From contig NZ_JABBJF010000020.1 in the NCBI RefSeq assembly GCF_014218705.1, positions 1 through 64,000 on the forward strand: a DNA stretch of 64,000 nucleotides. The letters run 5' to 3'. Shown here one piece after another: positions 30,872-40,799 of this stretch (position 1 is the stretch's first letter; each line of letters starts with the position of its first letter). The notes beneath the pieces were generated by a model. It had not been told where the DNA came from. It saw only the letters and a program-made list of their open reading frames with translations, and searched no databases. Source of the stretch: Kluyvera sichuanensis (GTDB lineage Bacteria; Pseudomonadota; Gammaproteobacteria; Enterobacterales; Enterobacteriaceae). The translations under genes and the position numbers were made by a program.

Positions 30872-31930
30872 ATGCCAGGCAAGCTAAAAATGGATGAAAT
30901 TGCCGCCCAAACCGGTTACTCCATCAGCACCGTTTCCCGGGTGCTGAGCGGCAAATCCTATACCAGCGAAAAGGCGCGGGAGGCGATAGTGAAATGCGCC
31001 CGCCAGTTGGGCGTGCTGGACTCGCTGGCCAATGGAAGGCTGCTGATTAATGGTATTGCCGTGTTTGCGCCAGAGCGCACATTCCAGGGACGGGGCGATA
31101 GCTTTTATCTGGAAGTCACCAAAGGGATTGCTGAAGCCAGCGCACCGCATGATGTCTGGATCAGCCACTGTGCGCTGGAAGAACAGCATGCAGACGTGAA
31201 ATTATTCCTCGAAAAAGCCAGCCAGAAGAGCATCAATGCCGTGGTCATCATCGGTACGGATGACCCCACGATTCTCAAACTGGCCAGCACGCTGAATAAG
31301 CCCTGTGTGCTGATTAACTCGATTGACCGGGAAATGGCGCTGGATTGCGTCTCGCCTGACCACCGGGCTATCGGCTTTACCGCGATGCGCTATCTCTTTG
31401 AACAAGGGCATCGGCGCGTGCTAACGATGACCTGCCTGCGCAGGGAGACGCTCTATGCTCGGCTGGATGGGATTAAAGAGGCCTATCGCTATCACCACGT
31501 GCCTTTCAACCCCCAGCACGACCTGCTGGTCACCGAGTGGTTCACGGCGGAAGAAGCGGAGCGGGCGCTGGATACGTGGCTGACGACGCACGATCGCACC
31601 CTGTGGCCGGATGTTATTTTCCCCAATAGTACGAGCATGACCGATGGGGCAATGAAGGCGTTGCAGCGTCATGGGCTGCGCGTGCCCGAGGATATCTCTC
31701 TTATCACCACCGATTTTACGTGGAATCTGGAAAATAGCCTGATCACGCCGGTGACCGGTATTCGCGTTCCGTGCCGCGATCTCGGCATTGAGGCTGTGCA
31801 TCTGCTGCAAACCCGGCTTAACCGGCCGCAGGCACCGGTTTATAACCTTTTACTGCAGGGGAAAGTCATGGACTACGGGACAGTGGCGAACGCCACGCGC
31901 CATGCGGCGCGCGTGGCATTAGACGGTTAA
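30872..31930 (+). CDS. LacI-family transcriptional regulator of the accessory sugar locus
   Basis: This 352-residue regulator has an N-terminal LacI helix-turn-helix ([23 protein letters not shown], residues 6-28), a hinge region (DSLANGRLL, about 50-58) and a periplasmic-binding-protein-like effector domain (about 60-340). It is divergent from the four-dehydrogenase operon and is almost certainly its regulator, probably a repressor released by a sugar. The ATG at 30872 is preferred over an upstream in-frame ATG at 30803, which would place an atypical tail before the HTH and cover the candidate operator. Its stop codon overlaps that of convergent msrA. Confidence 0.88.
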   Translation: MPGKLKMDEIAAQTGYSISTVSRVLSGKSYTSEKAREAIVKCARQLGVLDSLANGRLLINGIAVFAPERTFQGRGDSFYLEVTKGIAEASAPHDVWISHCALEEQHADVKLFLEKASQKSINAVVIIGTDDPTILKLASTLNKPCVLINSIDREMALDCVSPDHRAIGFTAMRYLFEQGHRRVLTMTCLRRETLYARLDGIKEAYRYHHVPFNPQHDLLVTEWFTAEEAERALDTWLTTHDRTLWPDVIFPNSTSMTDGAMKALQRHGLRVPEDISLITTDFTWNLENSLITPVTGIRVPCRDLGIEAVHLLQTRLNRPQAPVYNLLLQGKVMDYGTVANATRHAARVALDG

Positions 31931-32571
31931 CCCTGTAGCTGTGGCGGCAGGCACACGCCAATACCTCCGATGCCGCAGTAGCCGTGCGGATTTTTGTACA
32001 GGTACTGCTGATGCTCATCCTCGGCATAGTAGAACGGCTTCGCGTTGGCGATTTCGGTGGTGATGGTGCGTGCATCGCCCGAGAGGCGCATCGCCTCCTG
32101 GAACTGTTTGAGGCTGGCATGCGCCTCCTGTTCTTGCTCCGGCGTGACCGGGTAAATTGCCGAACGGTACTGCGTACCCTGATCGTTGCCCTGTCTCATC
32201 CCCTGCGCCGGGTCATGGTTCTCCCAGAACACTTTCAGCAGCTCGCCATAACTGACGACAGTCGGGTCATACACCACGCGTACGGCTTCGGCGTGCCCGG
32301 TCTGGCCGCTGCACACTTCGCGGTAGGTTGGATTTGGCGTATAGCCGCCGGTGTAACCCGCTGCGGTGCTGTAAACCCTAGGGATCTGCCAGTACAGACG
32401 TTCGACGCCCCAGAAGCAGCCCATGGCGAATAAGGCGACCTCCATCCCCTCCGGAACGTGCGTCATTGAGTGTTCTGTCACAACATTGAGCGTGGCGACC
32501 GGCATCGGCGTATTTCTTCCGGGTAATGCATCCGATTGAGATACAAGGTGTTTTTTATCAGCTAGACTCAT
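31927..32571 (-). CDS. msrA: Peptide methionine (S)-S-oxide reductase MsrA
   Basis: MsrA reduces the S epimer of methionine sulfoxide, repairing oxidised proteins in the cytoplasm. The catalytic GCFWG motif ([13 protein letters not shown]) and the C-terminal resolving cysteines ([14 protein letters not shown]) are present, so the full three-cysteine relay is intact. From the ATG at 32571 the protein is 214 residues against 212 in E. coli. Upstream in-frame starts to 32643 are rejected. It converges on the LacI regulator with overlapping stop codons, and is divergent from tamA. Confidence 0.96.
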   Translation of the reverse strand: MSLADKKHLVSQSDALPGRNTPMPVATLNVVTEHSMTHVPEGMEVALFAMGCFWGVERLYWQIPRVYSTAAGYTGGYTPNPTYREVCSGQTGHAEAVRVVYDPTVVSYGELLKVFWENHDPAQGMRQGNDQGTQYRSAIYPVTPEQEQEAHASLKQFQEAMRLSGDARTITTEIANAKPFYYAEDEHQQYLYKNPHGYCGIGGIGVCLPPQLQG

Positions 32572-32840
32572 GGGATAGGCCTCCGGTGTACGGTAATTTC
32601 CGTTAAGGTTGTAACCGGGCGTGTCTTTTAACACAATAAACACGCCGAATACGTCTAGATTTAAACATAAGAATAATTTGGGGTACTGTCTTTATTTCAA
32701 CCCGACAAAGAGTGGGTTTTTTGCGCTGACGTTGAATACCGTGCGCCCTCAGAGCGCAGTCATGGTGAAAACGCAGTTGTGGCCGCGGAGCGGGCTTTCG
32801 TTTCCCGTTGGGGTGGGAACAAGGATATTCAGGAGAAAAT

Positions 32841-34574
32841 GTGCGACAAATCCGCCAGTTATGTTTGGTGAGCTTGCTGCTGACCAGCGGTGTTGCCAGT
32901 GCAGCAAACGTCCGTCTGCAGGTTGAAGGGCTCACAGGCGAGCTACAAAAAAACGTGCGTGCGCAGCTTTCGACGATCGACAGCGATGAAGTCACCGCCG
33001 ATCGTCGTTTTCGCGCGCGCGTCGATGATGCTATTCGTGAAGGGCTGAAGGCCCTCGGCTACTATGAGCCGACCATCGATTTCGAACTCAAGCCGCCGCC
33101 GGCCAAAGGCCGCCAGGTGCTGCTGGCAAAAGTCACGCCCGGTGAACCGGTGCTCATTGGCGGCACCGACGTTATCCTGCGCGGCGGCGCGCGGACCGAC
33201 AGCGATTATCTGGCGCTGCTGAAAACCCGGCCGAAAATTGGATCCGTTCTGGATCACGGCGATTATGACCACTTTAAAAGCTCGCTAACCAGCGTGGCGC
33301 TTCGCAAAGGTTACTTTGATAGCGAATTTAAAAAGAGCCAGCTCGGCGTGTCGCTTGAGCGTCATCAGGCGTTCTGGGATATCGACTACGATAGCGGTGA
33401 ACGCTATCGCTTTGGTGACGTCACCTTTGAAGGCTCGCAGATCCGCGAAGAGTATTTGCAGCATCTGGTGCCATTTAAAAAAGGCGATTATTACCAGTCC
33501 AGCGATCTCGCTGAACTGAACCGCCGCCTCTCTGCTACCGGTTGGTTTAACTCGGTGGTGGTGGCCCCTGAATTTGATAAATCCCGGGAAACGAAGGTGC
33601 TACCGCTGCATGGCGTTGTCTCGCCGCGCAGCGAAAACACCGTTGAACTGGGTGGCGGCTACTCCACCGACGTGGGGCCGCGGGTGAAAGCCTCGTGGCG
33701 AAAACCGTGGGTTAACTCCTACGGCCACAGCCTGACGACCAGCGTCAGCGTCTCCGCGCCAGAACAGCAGTTGGATTTCAGCTACAAAATGCCGCTGCTG
33801 AAGAACCCGCTGGAGCAGTATTACCTGGTGCAGGGCGGTTTCAAAAGTACCGACCTTAACGACACCAAAGCGGACTCCACCACGCTTGCCGTCTCGCGCT
33901 TCTGGGATCTGTCGAGCGGCTGGCAGCGCGCTATCAACCTGCGCTGGAGCCTCGACCACTTTACCCAGGCCGATGTCACCAACACCACCATGCTGTTCTA
34001 CCCTGGCGTCTCCATCAGCCGTACCCGCTCGCGCGGCGGCCTGATGCCAACCTGGGGTGACTCACAGCGTTACTCCATCGACTACTCCAACACCGCCTGG
34101 GGTTCGGACGTCGACTTCTCGGTGATTCAGGCACAAAACGTCTGGATCCGTACGCTCTATGACCGCCATCGCTTCGTGATGCGCGGCAATCTGGGCTGGA
34201 TTGAAACCGGCGACTTCGACCGCGTACCGCCGGACCTGCGCTTCTTCGCCGGTGGCGACCGCAGTATTCGCGGCTATAAGTACAAATCGATCGCCCCGCG
34301 TGACGGTAACGGCAAGCTGATCGGTGCTTCCAAACTGGCTACCGGCTCGCTGGAGTATCAGTACAACGTGACCGGGAAGTGGTGGGGCGCGGTGTTTGTT
34401 GACGGCGGTGAAGCGGTCAGTGATATCCGCCAGAGCGACTGGAAAAAAGGCGCGGGCGTCGGCGTACGCTGGCAGTCGCCGGTTGGGCCTATTAAGCTCG
34501 ATTTCGCCGTTCCGGTGGGCGACAAAGATGAACATGGATTGCAGTTTTATATCGGACTGGGGCCTGAACTATGA
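32841..34574 (+). CDS. tamA: Outer-membrane assembly factor TamA
   Basis: TamA is an Omp85-family outer-membrane protein that works with TamB in inserting certain outer-membrane proteins and in lipid transport. A signal peptide ([21 protein letters not shown], read with initiator Met) precedes three POTRA domains (about 25-265) and a 16-strand barrel (about 270-577) with the RGYKY motif ([13 protein letters not shown]). The start is GTG at 32841, 5 nt after AGGAG; this gives 577 residues, the E. coli length. A longer frame from 32808 is rejected. Its last 4 bases overlap the start of tamB. Confidence 0.95.
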   Translation: MRQIRQLCLVSLLLTSGVASAANVRLQVEGLTGELQKNVRAQLSTIDSDEVTADRRFRARVDDAIREGLKALGYYEPTIDFELKPPPAKGRQVLLAKVTPGEPVLIGGTDVILRGGARTDSDYLALLKTRPKIGSVLDHGDYDHFKSSLTSVALRKGYFDSEFKKSQLGVSLERHQAFWDIDYDSGERYRFGDVTFEGSQIREEYLQHLVPFKKGDYYQSSDLAELNRRLSATGWFNSVVVAPEFDKSRETKVLPLHGVVSPRSENTVELGGGYSTDVGPRVKASWRKPWVNSYGHSLTTSVSVSAPEQQLDFSYKMPLLKNPLEQYYLVQGGFKSTDLNDTKADSTTLAVSRFWDLSSGWQRAINLRWSLDHFTQADVTNTTMLFYPGVSISRTRSRGGLMPTWGDSQRYSIDYSNTAWGSDVDFSVIQAQNVWIRTLYDRHRFVMRGNLGWIETGDFDRVPPDLRFFAGGDRSIRGYKYKSIAPRDGNGKLIGASKLATGSLEYQYNVTGKWWGAVFVDGGEAVSDIRQSDWKKGAGVGVRWQSPVGPIKLDFAVPVGDKDEHGLQFYIGLGPEL

Positions 34575-37500
34575 CGTTATGGAAGAAGATAAGCCTCGGT
34601 GTGCTGATTTTTCTCGTACTGCTGGTGGGGATCGTTGGGTTTCTGGTCGGCACGACGACAGGGTTACATCTGCTGTTTAACGCGGCAAACCGCTGGGTAC
34701 CGGGGCTGGAAATTGGCAAAGTGACCGGCGGCTGGCGCGATCTGACGCTGAAAAATGTCCGCTACACCCAGCCGGGCGTAGCGGTAGATGCCGGAGAATT
34801 CCACCTGGCGGTGGATCTCAACTGCCTGTGGCATAGCAGCGTGTGCGTGAACGATATTGCGCTCAGCAACATTAACGTGGCTATCGACAGCAGTAAAATG
34901 CCGCCCGCCGCGCCGGTGAAAGAGGAGGACAGCGGCCCGCTGAACCTCTCCACGCCGTACCCGATTACCCTCAAGCGGTTCGCGCTTAACAGCGTCAATA
35001 TCAAGATTGATGACACCACGGTGTCGGTGATGGATTTTACCAGCGGACTGACATGGCAGGATAAAAACCTGACCCTAACGCCAACCACGCTGCAAGGGCT
35101 GCTGATTGCCCTGCCGAAGGTCGCTGACGTGGCGCAAAAAGAGGTGGTTGAACCGAAGATCGACAACCCGCAGCCGCAGGAAAAACCGCTCGGCGAGACC
35201 ATGACCGAGCTGTTCTCCAAACCGGTGCTGCCGGAGATGACCGATGTTCATCTGCCGCTGAACCTGAATATTGAGTCCTTTAGCGGCGAGCAGTTGCGCA
35301 TTACCGGCGACACTGACCTGACGGTCTACAAAATGCTGCTGAAGGTGAGCAGCATCGACGGCAATATGAAACTCGATGCGCTGGACGTTGACTCGAGTCA
35401 GGGCACAGTAAACGCCAGCGGGACCGCGCAGTTGATCAACGACTGGCCGGTAGACATCACGCTCAACAGTACGCTGAACATCGACCCGCTGAAGGGCGAG
35501 AAAGTGAAGCTGAAAGTGGGCGGCGAGGTGCGCAAACAGCTGGAGCTGGGCGTAAATTTGTCAGGCCCGGTGGATATGAGCCTCCGCGCCCAGACGCAGT
35601 TGGCGGAAGCCGGGCTGCCGTTCAACCTTGAGATCAACAGCAAACAGCTTTACTGGCCGTTTACCGGTGAGAAGCAGTATCAGGCCGACGATCTGAAGCT
35701 GAAGCTCGGCGGCAAGATGACCGACTATACGCTCTCATTCCGCACTGCGGTGAAAGGGCAGGGCGTGCCGCCAGCGGATATCACGATCGACGCGAAAGGT
35801 AACGAGCGGCAGGTGAGTCTCGATAAGCTCACCGTAGCGGCGCTGGAGGGAAAAACCGAACTGACCGCGCTGCTTGACTGGCAGCAGGCGATCAGCTGGC
35901 GCGGCGAACTGGCGCTCCGTGGCATCAATACCGCGAAGGTGGCGCCGGATTGGCCATCGAAGCTGGATGGTCTGATTAAAACTAACGGCAGTCTCTACGG
36001 CGGCACCTGGCAGATGAACGTCCCGGAGGTGAAAATCACCGGCAACGTGAAACAGAACAAGGTGAACGTCGATGGTTCGCTGCGCGGCAACAGCTACATG
36101 CAGTGGACCATTCCTGGGTTGCACGTGGCGCTGGGTAACAACACGGCCGACGTGAAGGGCGAGCTGGGGGTGAAAGACCTCAACCTGGATGCCAACATTG
36201 ATGCGCCGAAGCTCGACAACATGCTGCCGGGCCTTGGCGGCACGGCGAAAGGGCTGGTGAAAATCCGCGGCACGGTGGAAGCACCGCAGCTGCTGGCGGA
36301 TATCACCGCGCGCGGCCTACGCTGGCAGGCGCTGTCGATTGCTCAGGTGCGTGTGGATGGCGACGTTAATTCCACCGACCAGATTGCCGGTAACCTTGAC
36401 GTGCGCGTAGAGCGCATCGTCCAGCCGGGGGTAAATATTGGCCTTGTGCATCTGGCAGCCAAAGGCAACGAGAAGCAGCACGCGTTGCAGCTGCAGATTC
36501 AGGGTGAACCGGTCTCCGGCCAATTAGCGCTATCGGGCAGCTTCGACCGCAAAGAAGAGCGCTGGAAGGGAGCACTCAGCAATACGCGCTTCCAGACCCC
36601 GGTTGGCCCGTGGTCCATCAACCGCGATATCGCGCTGGACTACCGCAATCTCGAACAGAAAATCAGCATCGGGCCGCACTGCTGGGTGAACCCGAACGCC
36701 GAGCTGTGCGTGCCGCAGACGATTGATGCCGGGGCGGCAGGCCACGCGATAGTGAACCTCAACCGCTTCGACTTAGCGATGCTCAAACCGTTTATGCCGG
36801 AAGCAACGCAGGCGAGCGGCGTGTTCAGCGGCAACGCCGATGTCACCTGGGACACCACCAAAGAGGGGTTGCCGCAGGGCAAAGTGACGCTCTCCGGGCG
36901 CAACGTGAAGGTCACGCAAATCGTCAACGATGCGCCGCTGCCGGTGGCTTTCGATACGCTGAATCTGAACGCCGACCTGCACAACAACCGCGCCGAGCTG
37001 GGCTGGCTTATCCGCCTGACCAACAACGGCCAACTGGACGGGCAGGTACAGGTCACCGACCCGCAAGGGCGGCGTAACCTGGGCGGTAACGTCAATATCC
37101 GTAACTTCTCGCTGGCGATGATTAACCCGATTTTCTCCCGTGGCGAAAAGGCGGACGGTAAGCTCAACGCGAACCTGCGTTTGGGGGGCAACGTGCAAAG
37201 CCCGCTGCTCTATGGGCAGATGCAGTTGAACGGTATCGACGTGGATGGCAACTTTATGCCGTTCGACATGCAGCCAAGTCAGATAACCATGAACTTCAAC
37301 GGCGCGAGCTCAACGCTGCAGGGCGATATCCGTACCCAGCAGGGGCAAATTAGCCTGGACGGCGACGCGGACTGGCGGCAGATAGACAACTGGCGCGCGC
37401 GTATTGCCGCGAAAGGTAGCCGGGTTCGTATTACCGTGCCGCCGATGGTGCGCTTGGATGTGTCGCCGGACGTTGAATTTAAAGCCACGCCAAGCCTGTT

Positions 37501-38347
37501 CACGCTGGATGGTAACGTCGATATTCCATGGGCGCGTATTGTGGTGAAAGACGTGCCGGAAAGCGCCGTCGGTGTCTCCCGCGATGAAGTGATGCTCAAC
37601 AGCAACCTTCAGCCGGAGAAAACGCAGTCCGCGTCGATCCCTATCAACAGCAACCTGAATATCCATGTCGGCAACAACGTCCGTCTGGATGCATTCGGCC
37701 TGAAGGCGCGCCTGACCGGTGACCTGAAGGTGGCGCAGGATAAACAGGGGCTGGGGCTGAACGGGCAGATCAATATTCCGGAAGGGCGCTTCCACGCTTA
37801 CGGCCAGGATTTGATCGTGCGTAAAGGCGAACTGCTGTTCTCCGGCCCGCCGGATCAGCCGCTGCTGAATATCGAAGCCATTCGTAATCCAGACTCTACC
37901 GAAAATGATGTGATCGCCGGCGTTCGCGTCACTGGCTCAGCCGATCAGCCTAAGGCGGAAGTCTTCTCCGACCCGGCGATGTCGCAGCAGGAAGCGCTCT
38001 CCTACCTCGTGCGTGGGCAGGGGCTGGACAGCGGTCAGAGTGACAGTGCGGCCATGACATCTATGCTTATTGGTATGGGGGTTGCACAAAGTGGTCAGGT
38101 TGTGGGTAAAATCGGCGAGACGTTTGGCGTAAGTAATCTGGCTCTGGATACGCAAGGGGTGGGTGATTCCTCCCAGGTGGTGGTCAGTGGTTACGTATTG
38201 CCGGGTCTGCAGGTGAAATATGGCGTGGGGATCTTTGACTCTTTAGCGACGCTCACGTTACGCTATCGCCTGATGCCTAAGCTGTATCTGGAAGCGGTGT
38301 CTGGCGTAGACCAGGCGCTCGATTTGCTCTATCAGTTTGAGTTTTAG
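34571..38347 (+). CDS. tamB: Translocation and assembly module subunit TamB
   Basis: TamB is a very large (1258 residues) AsmA-like protein anchored in the inner membrane by one N-terminal helix (about 7-28, [25 protein letters not shown]). It spans the periplasm as a beta-taco groove. Most of the length is repetitive beta-structure, and the conserved DUF490/TamB domain occupies about the last 350 residues, ending YQFEF. It forms a complex with TamA. The ATGA overlap with tamA shows translational coupling; ytfP follows after 2 bp. E. coli TamB has nearly the same length. Confidence 0.96.
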   Translation: MTLWKKISLGVLIFLVLLVGIVGFLVGTTTGLHLLFNAANRWVPGLEIGKVTGGWRDLTLKNVRYTQPGVAVDAGEFHLAVDLNCLWHSSVCVNDIALSNINVAIDSSKMPPAAPVKEEDSGPLNLSTPYPITLKRFALNSVNIKIDDTTVSVMDFTSGLTWQDKNLTLTPTTLQGLLIALPKVADVAQKEVVEPKIDNPQPQEKPLGETMTELFSKPVLPEMTDVHLPLNLNIESFSGEQLRITGDTDLTVYKMLLKVSSIDGNMKLDALDVDSSQGTVNASGTAQLINDWPVDITLNSTLNIDPLKGEKVKLKVGGEVRKQLELGVNLSGPVDMSLRAQTQLAEAGLPFNLEINSKQLYWPFTGEKQYQADDLKLKLGGKMTDYTLSFRTAVKGQGVPPADITIDAKGNERQVSLDKLTVAALEGKTELTALLDWQQAISWRGELALRGINTAKVAPDWPSKLDGLIKTNGSLYGGTWQMNVPEVKITGNVKQNKVNVDGSLRGNSYMQWTIPGLHVALGNNTADVKGELGVKDLNLDANIDAPKLDNMLPGLGGTAKGLVKIRGTVEAPQLLADITARGLRWQALSIAQVRVDGDVNSTDQIAGNLDVRVERIVQPGVNIGLVHLAAKGNEKQHALQLQIQGEPVSGQLALSGSFDRKEERWKGALSNTRFQTPVGPWSINRDIALDYRNLEQKISIGPHCWVNPNAELCVPQTIDAGAAGHAIVNLNRFDLAMLKPFMPEATQASGVFSGNADVTWDTTKEGLPQGKVTLSGRNVKVTQIVNDAPLPVAFDTLNLNADLHNNRAELGWLIRLTNNGQLDGQVQVTDPQGRRNLGGNVNIRNFSLAMINPIFSRGEKADGKLNANLRLGGNVQSPLLYGQMQLNGIDVDGNFMPFDMQPSQITMNFNGASSTLQGDIRTQQGQISLDGDADWRQIDNWRARIAAKGSRVRITVPPMVRLDVSPDVEFKATPSLFTLDGNVDIPWARIVVKDVPESAVGVSRDEVMLNSNLQPEKTQSASIPINSNLNIHVGNNVRLDAFGLKARLTGDLKVAQDKQGLGLNGQINIPEGRFHAYGQDLIVRKGELLFSGPPDQPLLNIEAIRNPDSTENDVIAGVRVTGSADQPKAEVFSDPAMSQQEALSYLVRGQGLDSGQSDSAAMTSMLIGMGVAQSGQVVGKIGETFGVSNLALDTQGVGDSSQVVVSGYVLPGLQVKYGVGIFDSLATLTLRYRLMPKLYLEAVSGVDQALDLLYQFEF

Positions 38348-38349
38348 CA

Positions 38350-38694
38350 ATGCGAATATTTGTGTACGGCAGTTTACGGCGCAAACAAGGTAACAGCCAC
38401 TGGATGACCAACGCCCAGTGGCTGGGCGATCACAGCGTTTTCGATTATCAACTGTACAGCCTGGGCCACTATCCAGGCGCGGTGCCAGGTGAAGGCACGG
38501 TACACGGTGAGGTTTATCGGATCGACGCATCGACGCTGGCCGAACTGGATGCGCTGCGCACCAAAGCAGGTGAATATGCACGTCATCTCATCCAGACGCC
38601 CTATGGCAGTGCCTGGATGTACGTCTATCAGCGCCCGGTCGATGGGCTGAAGCTGATAGAAAGTGGAAACTGGTTGGACAAAGACCAGTATTGA
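38350..38694 (+). CDS. ytfP: Gamma-glutamylcyclotransferase-like protein YtfP
   Basis: YtfP is a 114-residue protein of the AIG2/GGCT cyclotransferase-like fold. The nucleotide or substrate loop VYGSLRRKQGN is at residues 4-14, and the conserved acidic residue of the family probably lies in RTKAGEYARHLI. Enzymatic activity has not been firmly shown for the E. coli protein. It starts 2 bp after tamB and closes the tamA-tamB-ytfP unit, followed by a strong terminator. Confidence 0.93.
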   Translation: MRIFVYGSLRRKQGNSHWMTNAQWLGDHSVFDYQLYSLGHYPGAVPGEGTVHGEVYRIDASTLAELDALRTKAGEYARHLIQTPYGSAWMYVYQRPVDGLKLIESGNWLDKDQY

Positions 38695-38700
38695 ATATGA

Positions 38701-38730
38701 CAACGCCACCTTCGGGTGGCGTTGTTTTTT
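38701..38730 (+). terminator. Terminator of the tamA-tamB-ytfP operon
   Basis: CAACGCCACC (38701-38710) and GGTGGCGTTG (38715-38724) form a 10-bp stem with a TTCG tetraloop, followed by six T residues. Confidence 0.96.
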
Positions 38731-38762
38731 CGCCGTGCCGCCGGTTACCTGATGGCACAAAC

Positions 38763-38789
38763 AAAAACACCGCCCGAAGGCGGTGTTTT
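38763..38789 (-). terminator. Terminator of ppa
   Basis: On the minus strand AAAACACCGCC and GGCGGTGTTTT pair around a TTCG tetraloop (38764-38789), followed by TGT. It faces the ytfP terminator 33 bp away, giving each convergent gene its own stop. Confidence 0.9.
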
Positions 38790-38806
38790 GTCACGCTCGA
38801 AAAATA

Positions 38807-39334
38807 TTATTTCTTCGCGCGCTCGAAGGAAGCAACGATTTCAGCTTTAGCCGCTTCAGCGTTGTCCCAACCGTCAACCTTAACCCATTTGCCCGCTTCG
38901 AGGTCTTTGTAGTGCTCGAAGAAGTGGGTGATCTGCGCTTTCAGCAGGTCTGGCAGGTCGTTCACATCTTTGATGTGATCGTATTCTTTGCTCAGCTTGG
39001 TGTGCGGTACCGCAACCAGCTTCGCATCTTCACCGGATTCGTCGGTCATTTTCAGCACGCCAACTGGACGGCAGCGAATGACGGAACCTGGCTCCAGTGG
39101 GTATGGCGTTGGGACCAGAACGTCTACCGGGTCACCGTCCAGAGACAGGGTGTGGTTGATGTAACCGTAGTTGCACGGATAGAACATCGCGGTGGACATG
39201 AAACGGTCAACGAACAGCGCGCCGCTCTCTTTGTCGACTTCGTATTTGATAGGATCTGCGTTAGCCGGGATTTCGATGACTACGTAGATATCTTCCGGCA
39301 GATCTTTACCCGCAGGGACGTTGAGTAAGCTCAT
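38807..39334 (-). CDS. ppa: Inorganic pyrophosphatase Ppa
   Basis: Ppa is the essential family I soluble pyrophosphatase, a hexamer that hydrolyses pyrophosphate and drives biosynthetic reactions. The signature DGDPVD is at residues 66-71, with further metal ligands in EVDKESG and the late [11 protein letters not shown]. The protein is 175 residues from the ATG at 39334, preceded by AAGGAAA; the frame continues upstream to 39385 without a ribosome site. Strong codon bias fits high expression. Confidence 0.98.
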   Translation of the reverse strand: MSLLNVPAGKDLPEDIYVVIEIPANADPIKYEVDKESGALFVDRFMSTAMFYPCNYGYINHTLSLDGDPVDVLVPTPYPLEPGSVIRCRPVGVLKMTDESGEDAKLVAVPHTKLSKEYDHIKDVNDLPDLLKAQITHFFEHYKDLEAGKWVKVDGWDNAEAAKAEIVASFERAKK

Positions 39335-39498
39335 GTCTGTTTCCTTTAGAATGTATGGCAAACTAGTGCCCGGTATTATAGCCAACTCGCTGGGAAAGTC
39401 TTGACCTGTTTTACGCCTCTCCCCCTGGAACCCGGCCTTTTCAGTGCCTTCTTACGGCAGAAAAATCCATAAACGTAGCCGCATCATGAATAAAATCA

Positions 39499-39512
39499 TG
39501 AAACCGTTTACA
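39499..39512 (+). promoter_or_regulatory. GalR/GalS-type operator upstream of ytfQ
   Basis: TGAAACCGTTTACA matches all ten fixed positions of the LacI/GalR-family consensus TGnAAnCGnTTnCA. It lies 225 bp before ytfQ. A second near match, TGGAAGCGCTTACT (39740-39753, nine of ten), lies inside the first codons of ytfQ, 241 bp away centre to centre. The 39335-39498 stretch holds the ppa promoter and otherwise nothing I recognise. Confidence 0.6.
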
Positions 39513-39644
39513 ACACGGTAAAAAATGGCCGCGTCGTGGTCAAAAAAAACACAAAAACGATAGCCATCAATGGGTGCGCGACACCTACTCCTTCCTGAAC
39601 TCTGATGTTCGCTGCTAATTAACAAATAATTTACTTTTTTGAAT

Positions 39645-39686
39645 TGTGATGTAACGCATTCCGTTACATATCCCATTGTCTATAGT
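39645..39686 (+). promoter_or_regulatory. ytfQ promoter region with a 21-bp palindrome
   Basis: A likely -10 element TATAGT is at 39681-39686 without a good -35, which suggests an activated promoter. ATGTAACG (39649-39656) and CGTTACAT (39662-39669) are perfect arms around a 5-nt centre. TGTGA at 39645-39649 is one good CRP half-site whose centre would sit near -41 relative to the inferred start. CRP or another activator may bind here. Confidence 0.45.
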
Positions 39687-39736
39687 TTTCCCGCAGATGA
39701 ATATTTGACCAACAATAACCCTACGAGGATAACTCT

Positions 39737-40693
39737 ATGTGGAAGCGCTTACTTCTTGTCACAGCAGTTTCCGCAGCCATGTCGTCTATGGTCATGGCTG
39801 CTCCTTTAACGGTGGGATTTTCGCAGGTCGGATCTGAATCCGGCTGGCGCGCGGCGGAAACCAACGTCGCGAAGCAGGAAGCGGAGAAACGCGGTATCAC
39901 CCTGAAGATTGCCGACGGGCAACAAAAACAGGAAAACCAGATTAAAGCGGTTCGCTCGTTTATCGCTCAGGGCGTCGACGCCATCTTTATCGCCCCGGTG
40001 GTCGCCACCGGCTGGGAACCGGTGCTGAAGGAAGCCAAAGAGGCCAAAATCCCGGTCTTCCTGCTCGACCGCTCCATTGATGTCAAAGACAAATCCCTCT
40101 ACATGACTACGGTGACCGCCAACAACGTGCTGGAAGGCCAGCTGATTGGCGAGTGGCTGATTAAGACCGTCGACGGCAAGCCGTGTAACGTCGTCGAGCT
40201 GCAGGGCACCGTCGGCGCGAGCGTGGCGATTGACCGTAAGAAAGGCTTCGCCGATGCGATTTCGAAAGCCTCCAACATCAAGATTATCCGCTCTCAGTCC
40301 GGTGACTTTACCCGTAGTAAGGGTAAAGAGGTGATGGAGAGCTTTATCAAGGCGGAGAACAACGGCAAGAACATCTGCATGGTTTACGCCCATAACGACG
40401 ACATGGTGATCGGCGCTATTCAGGCCATCAAAGAGGCCGGGCTGAAGCCGGGCAAAGATATCCTGACCGGCTCTATTGACGGCGTGCCGGATATCTACAA
40501 AGCGATGATTGCCGGTGAAGCCAACGCCAGCGTCGAGTTGACCCCGAATATGGCTGGCCCGGCGTTTGATGCGCTGGAGAAATTCAAGAAAGACGGCACC
40601 ATGCCGGAAAAAGTGACGCTGACCAAGTCCACGCTGTATCTGCCGGATACGGCGAAAGAGGAGTTAGAGAAGAAGAAAAATATGGGCTATTAA
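39737..40693 (+). CDS. ytfQ: Galactofuranose ABC transporter periplasmic binding protein YtfQ
   Basis: YtfQ binds D-galactofuranose (and galactopyranose) in the periplasm and delivers it to the YtfRT-YjfF transporter. The signal peptide MWKRLLLVTAVSAAMSSMVMA precedes a two-lobe type I periplasmic-binding fold; the whole 318 residues agree with E. coli YtfQ. Sugar contacts are expected in SQVGSESGWRAAE, LLDRSID, VYAHNDDM and SIDGVPD. The gene has its own activated-looking promoter and GalR-type operator. A palindromic repeat separates it from ytfR and probably lets it be expressed above the membrane genes. Confidence 0.97.
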   Translation: MWKRLLLVTAVSAAMSSMVMAAPLTVGFSQVGSESGWRAAETNVAKQEAEKRGITLKIADGQQKQENQIKAVRSFIAQGVDAIFIAPVVATGWEPVLKEAKEAKIPVFLLDRSIDVKDKSLYMTTVTANNVLEGQLIGEWLIKTVDGKPCNVVELQGTVGASVAIDRKKGFADAISKASNIKIIRSQSGDFTRSKGKEVMESFIKAENNGKNICMVYAHNDDMVIGAIQAIKEAGLKPGKDILTGSIDGVPDIYKAMIAGEANASVELTPNMAGPAFDALEKFKKDGTMPEKVTLTKSTLYLPDTAKEELEKKKNMGY

Positions 40694-40702
40694 GCGAGTT
40701 GT

Positions 40703-40790
40703 ACCCTCACCCCAACCCTCTCCCTGAAAGGGAGAGGGAGCTGAGCGGTGCGGGCTGCAAGTCAGGCACAATGTATTGGGTGAGGGGGGA
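40703..40790. repeat. Dispersed palindromic repeat, copy 2 (ytfQ-ytfR)
   Basis: ACCCTCACCCCAACCCTCTCCC-TGAAA-GGGAGAGGG opens this copy. The second hairpin is degenerate (AGCTGAGCGGTGCGGGCTGC), and the right end is TTGGGTGAGGGGGGA. The right arm runs into the Shine-Dalgarno region of ytfR. Confidence 0.8.
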
Positions 40791-40799
40791 GAGCACACA

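Noticed and set aside
32699-32722. Terminator-like AACCC/GGGTT stem with T-run in the tamA leader
   Set aside because: The stem is only 5 bp with a 10-nt loop, too weak to call as a functional attenuator.
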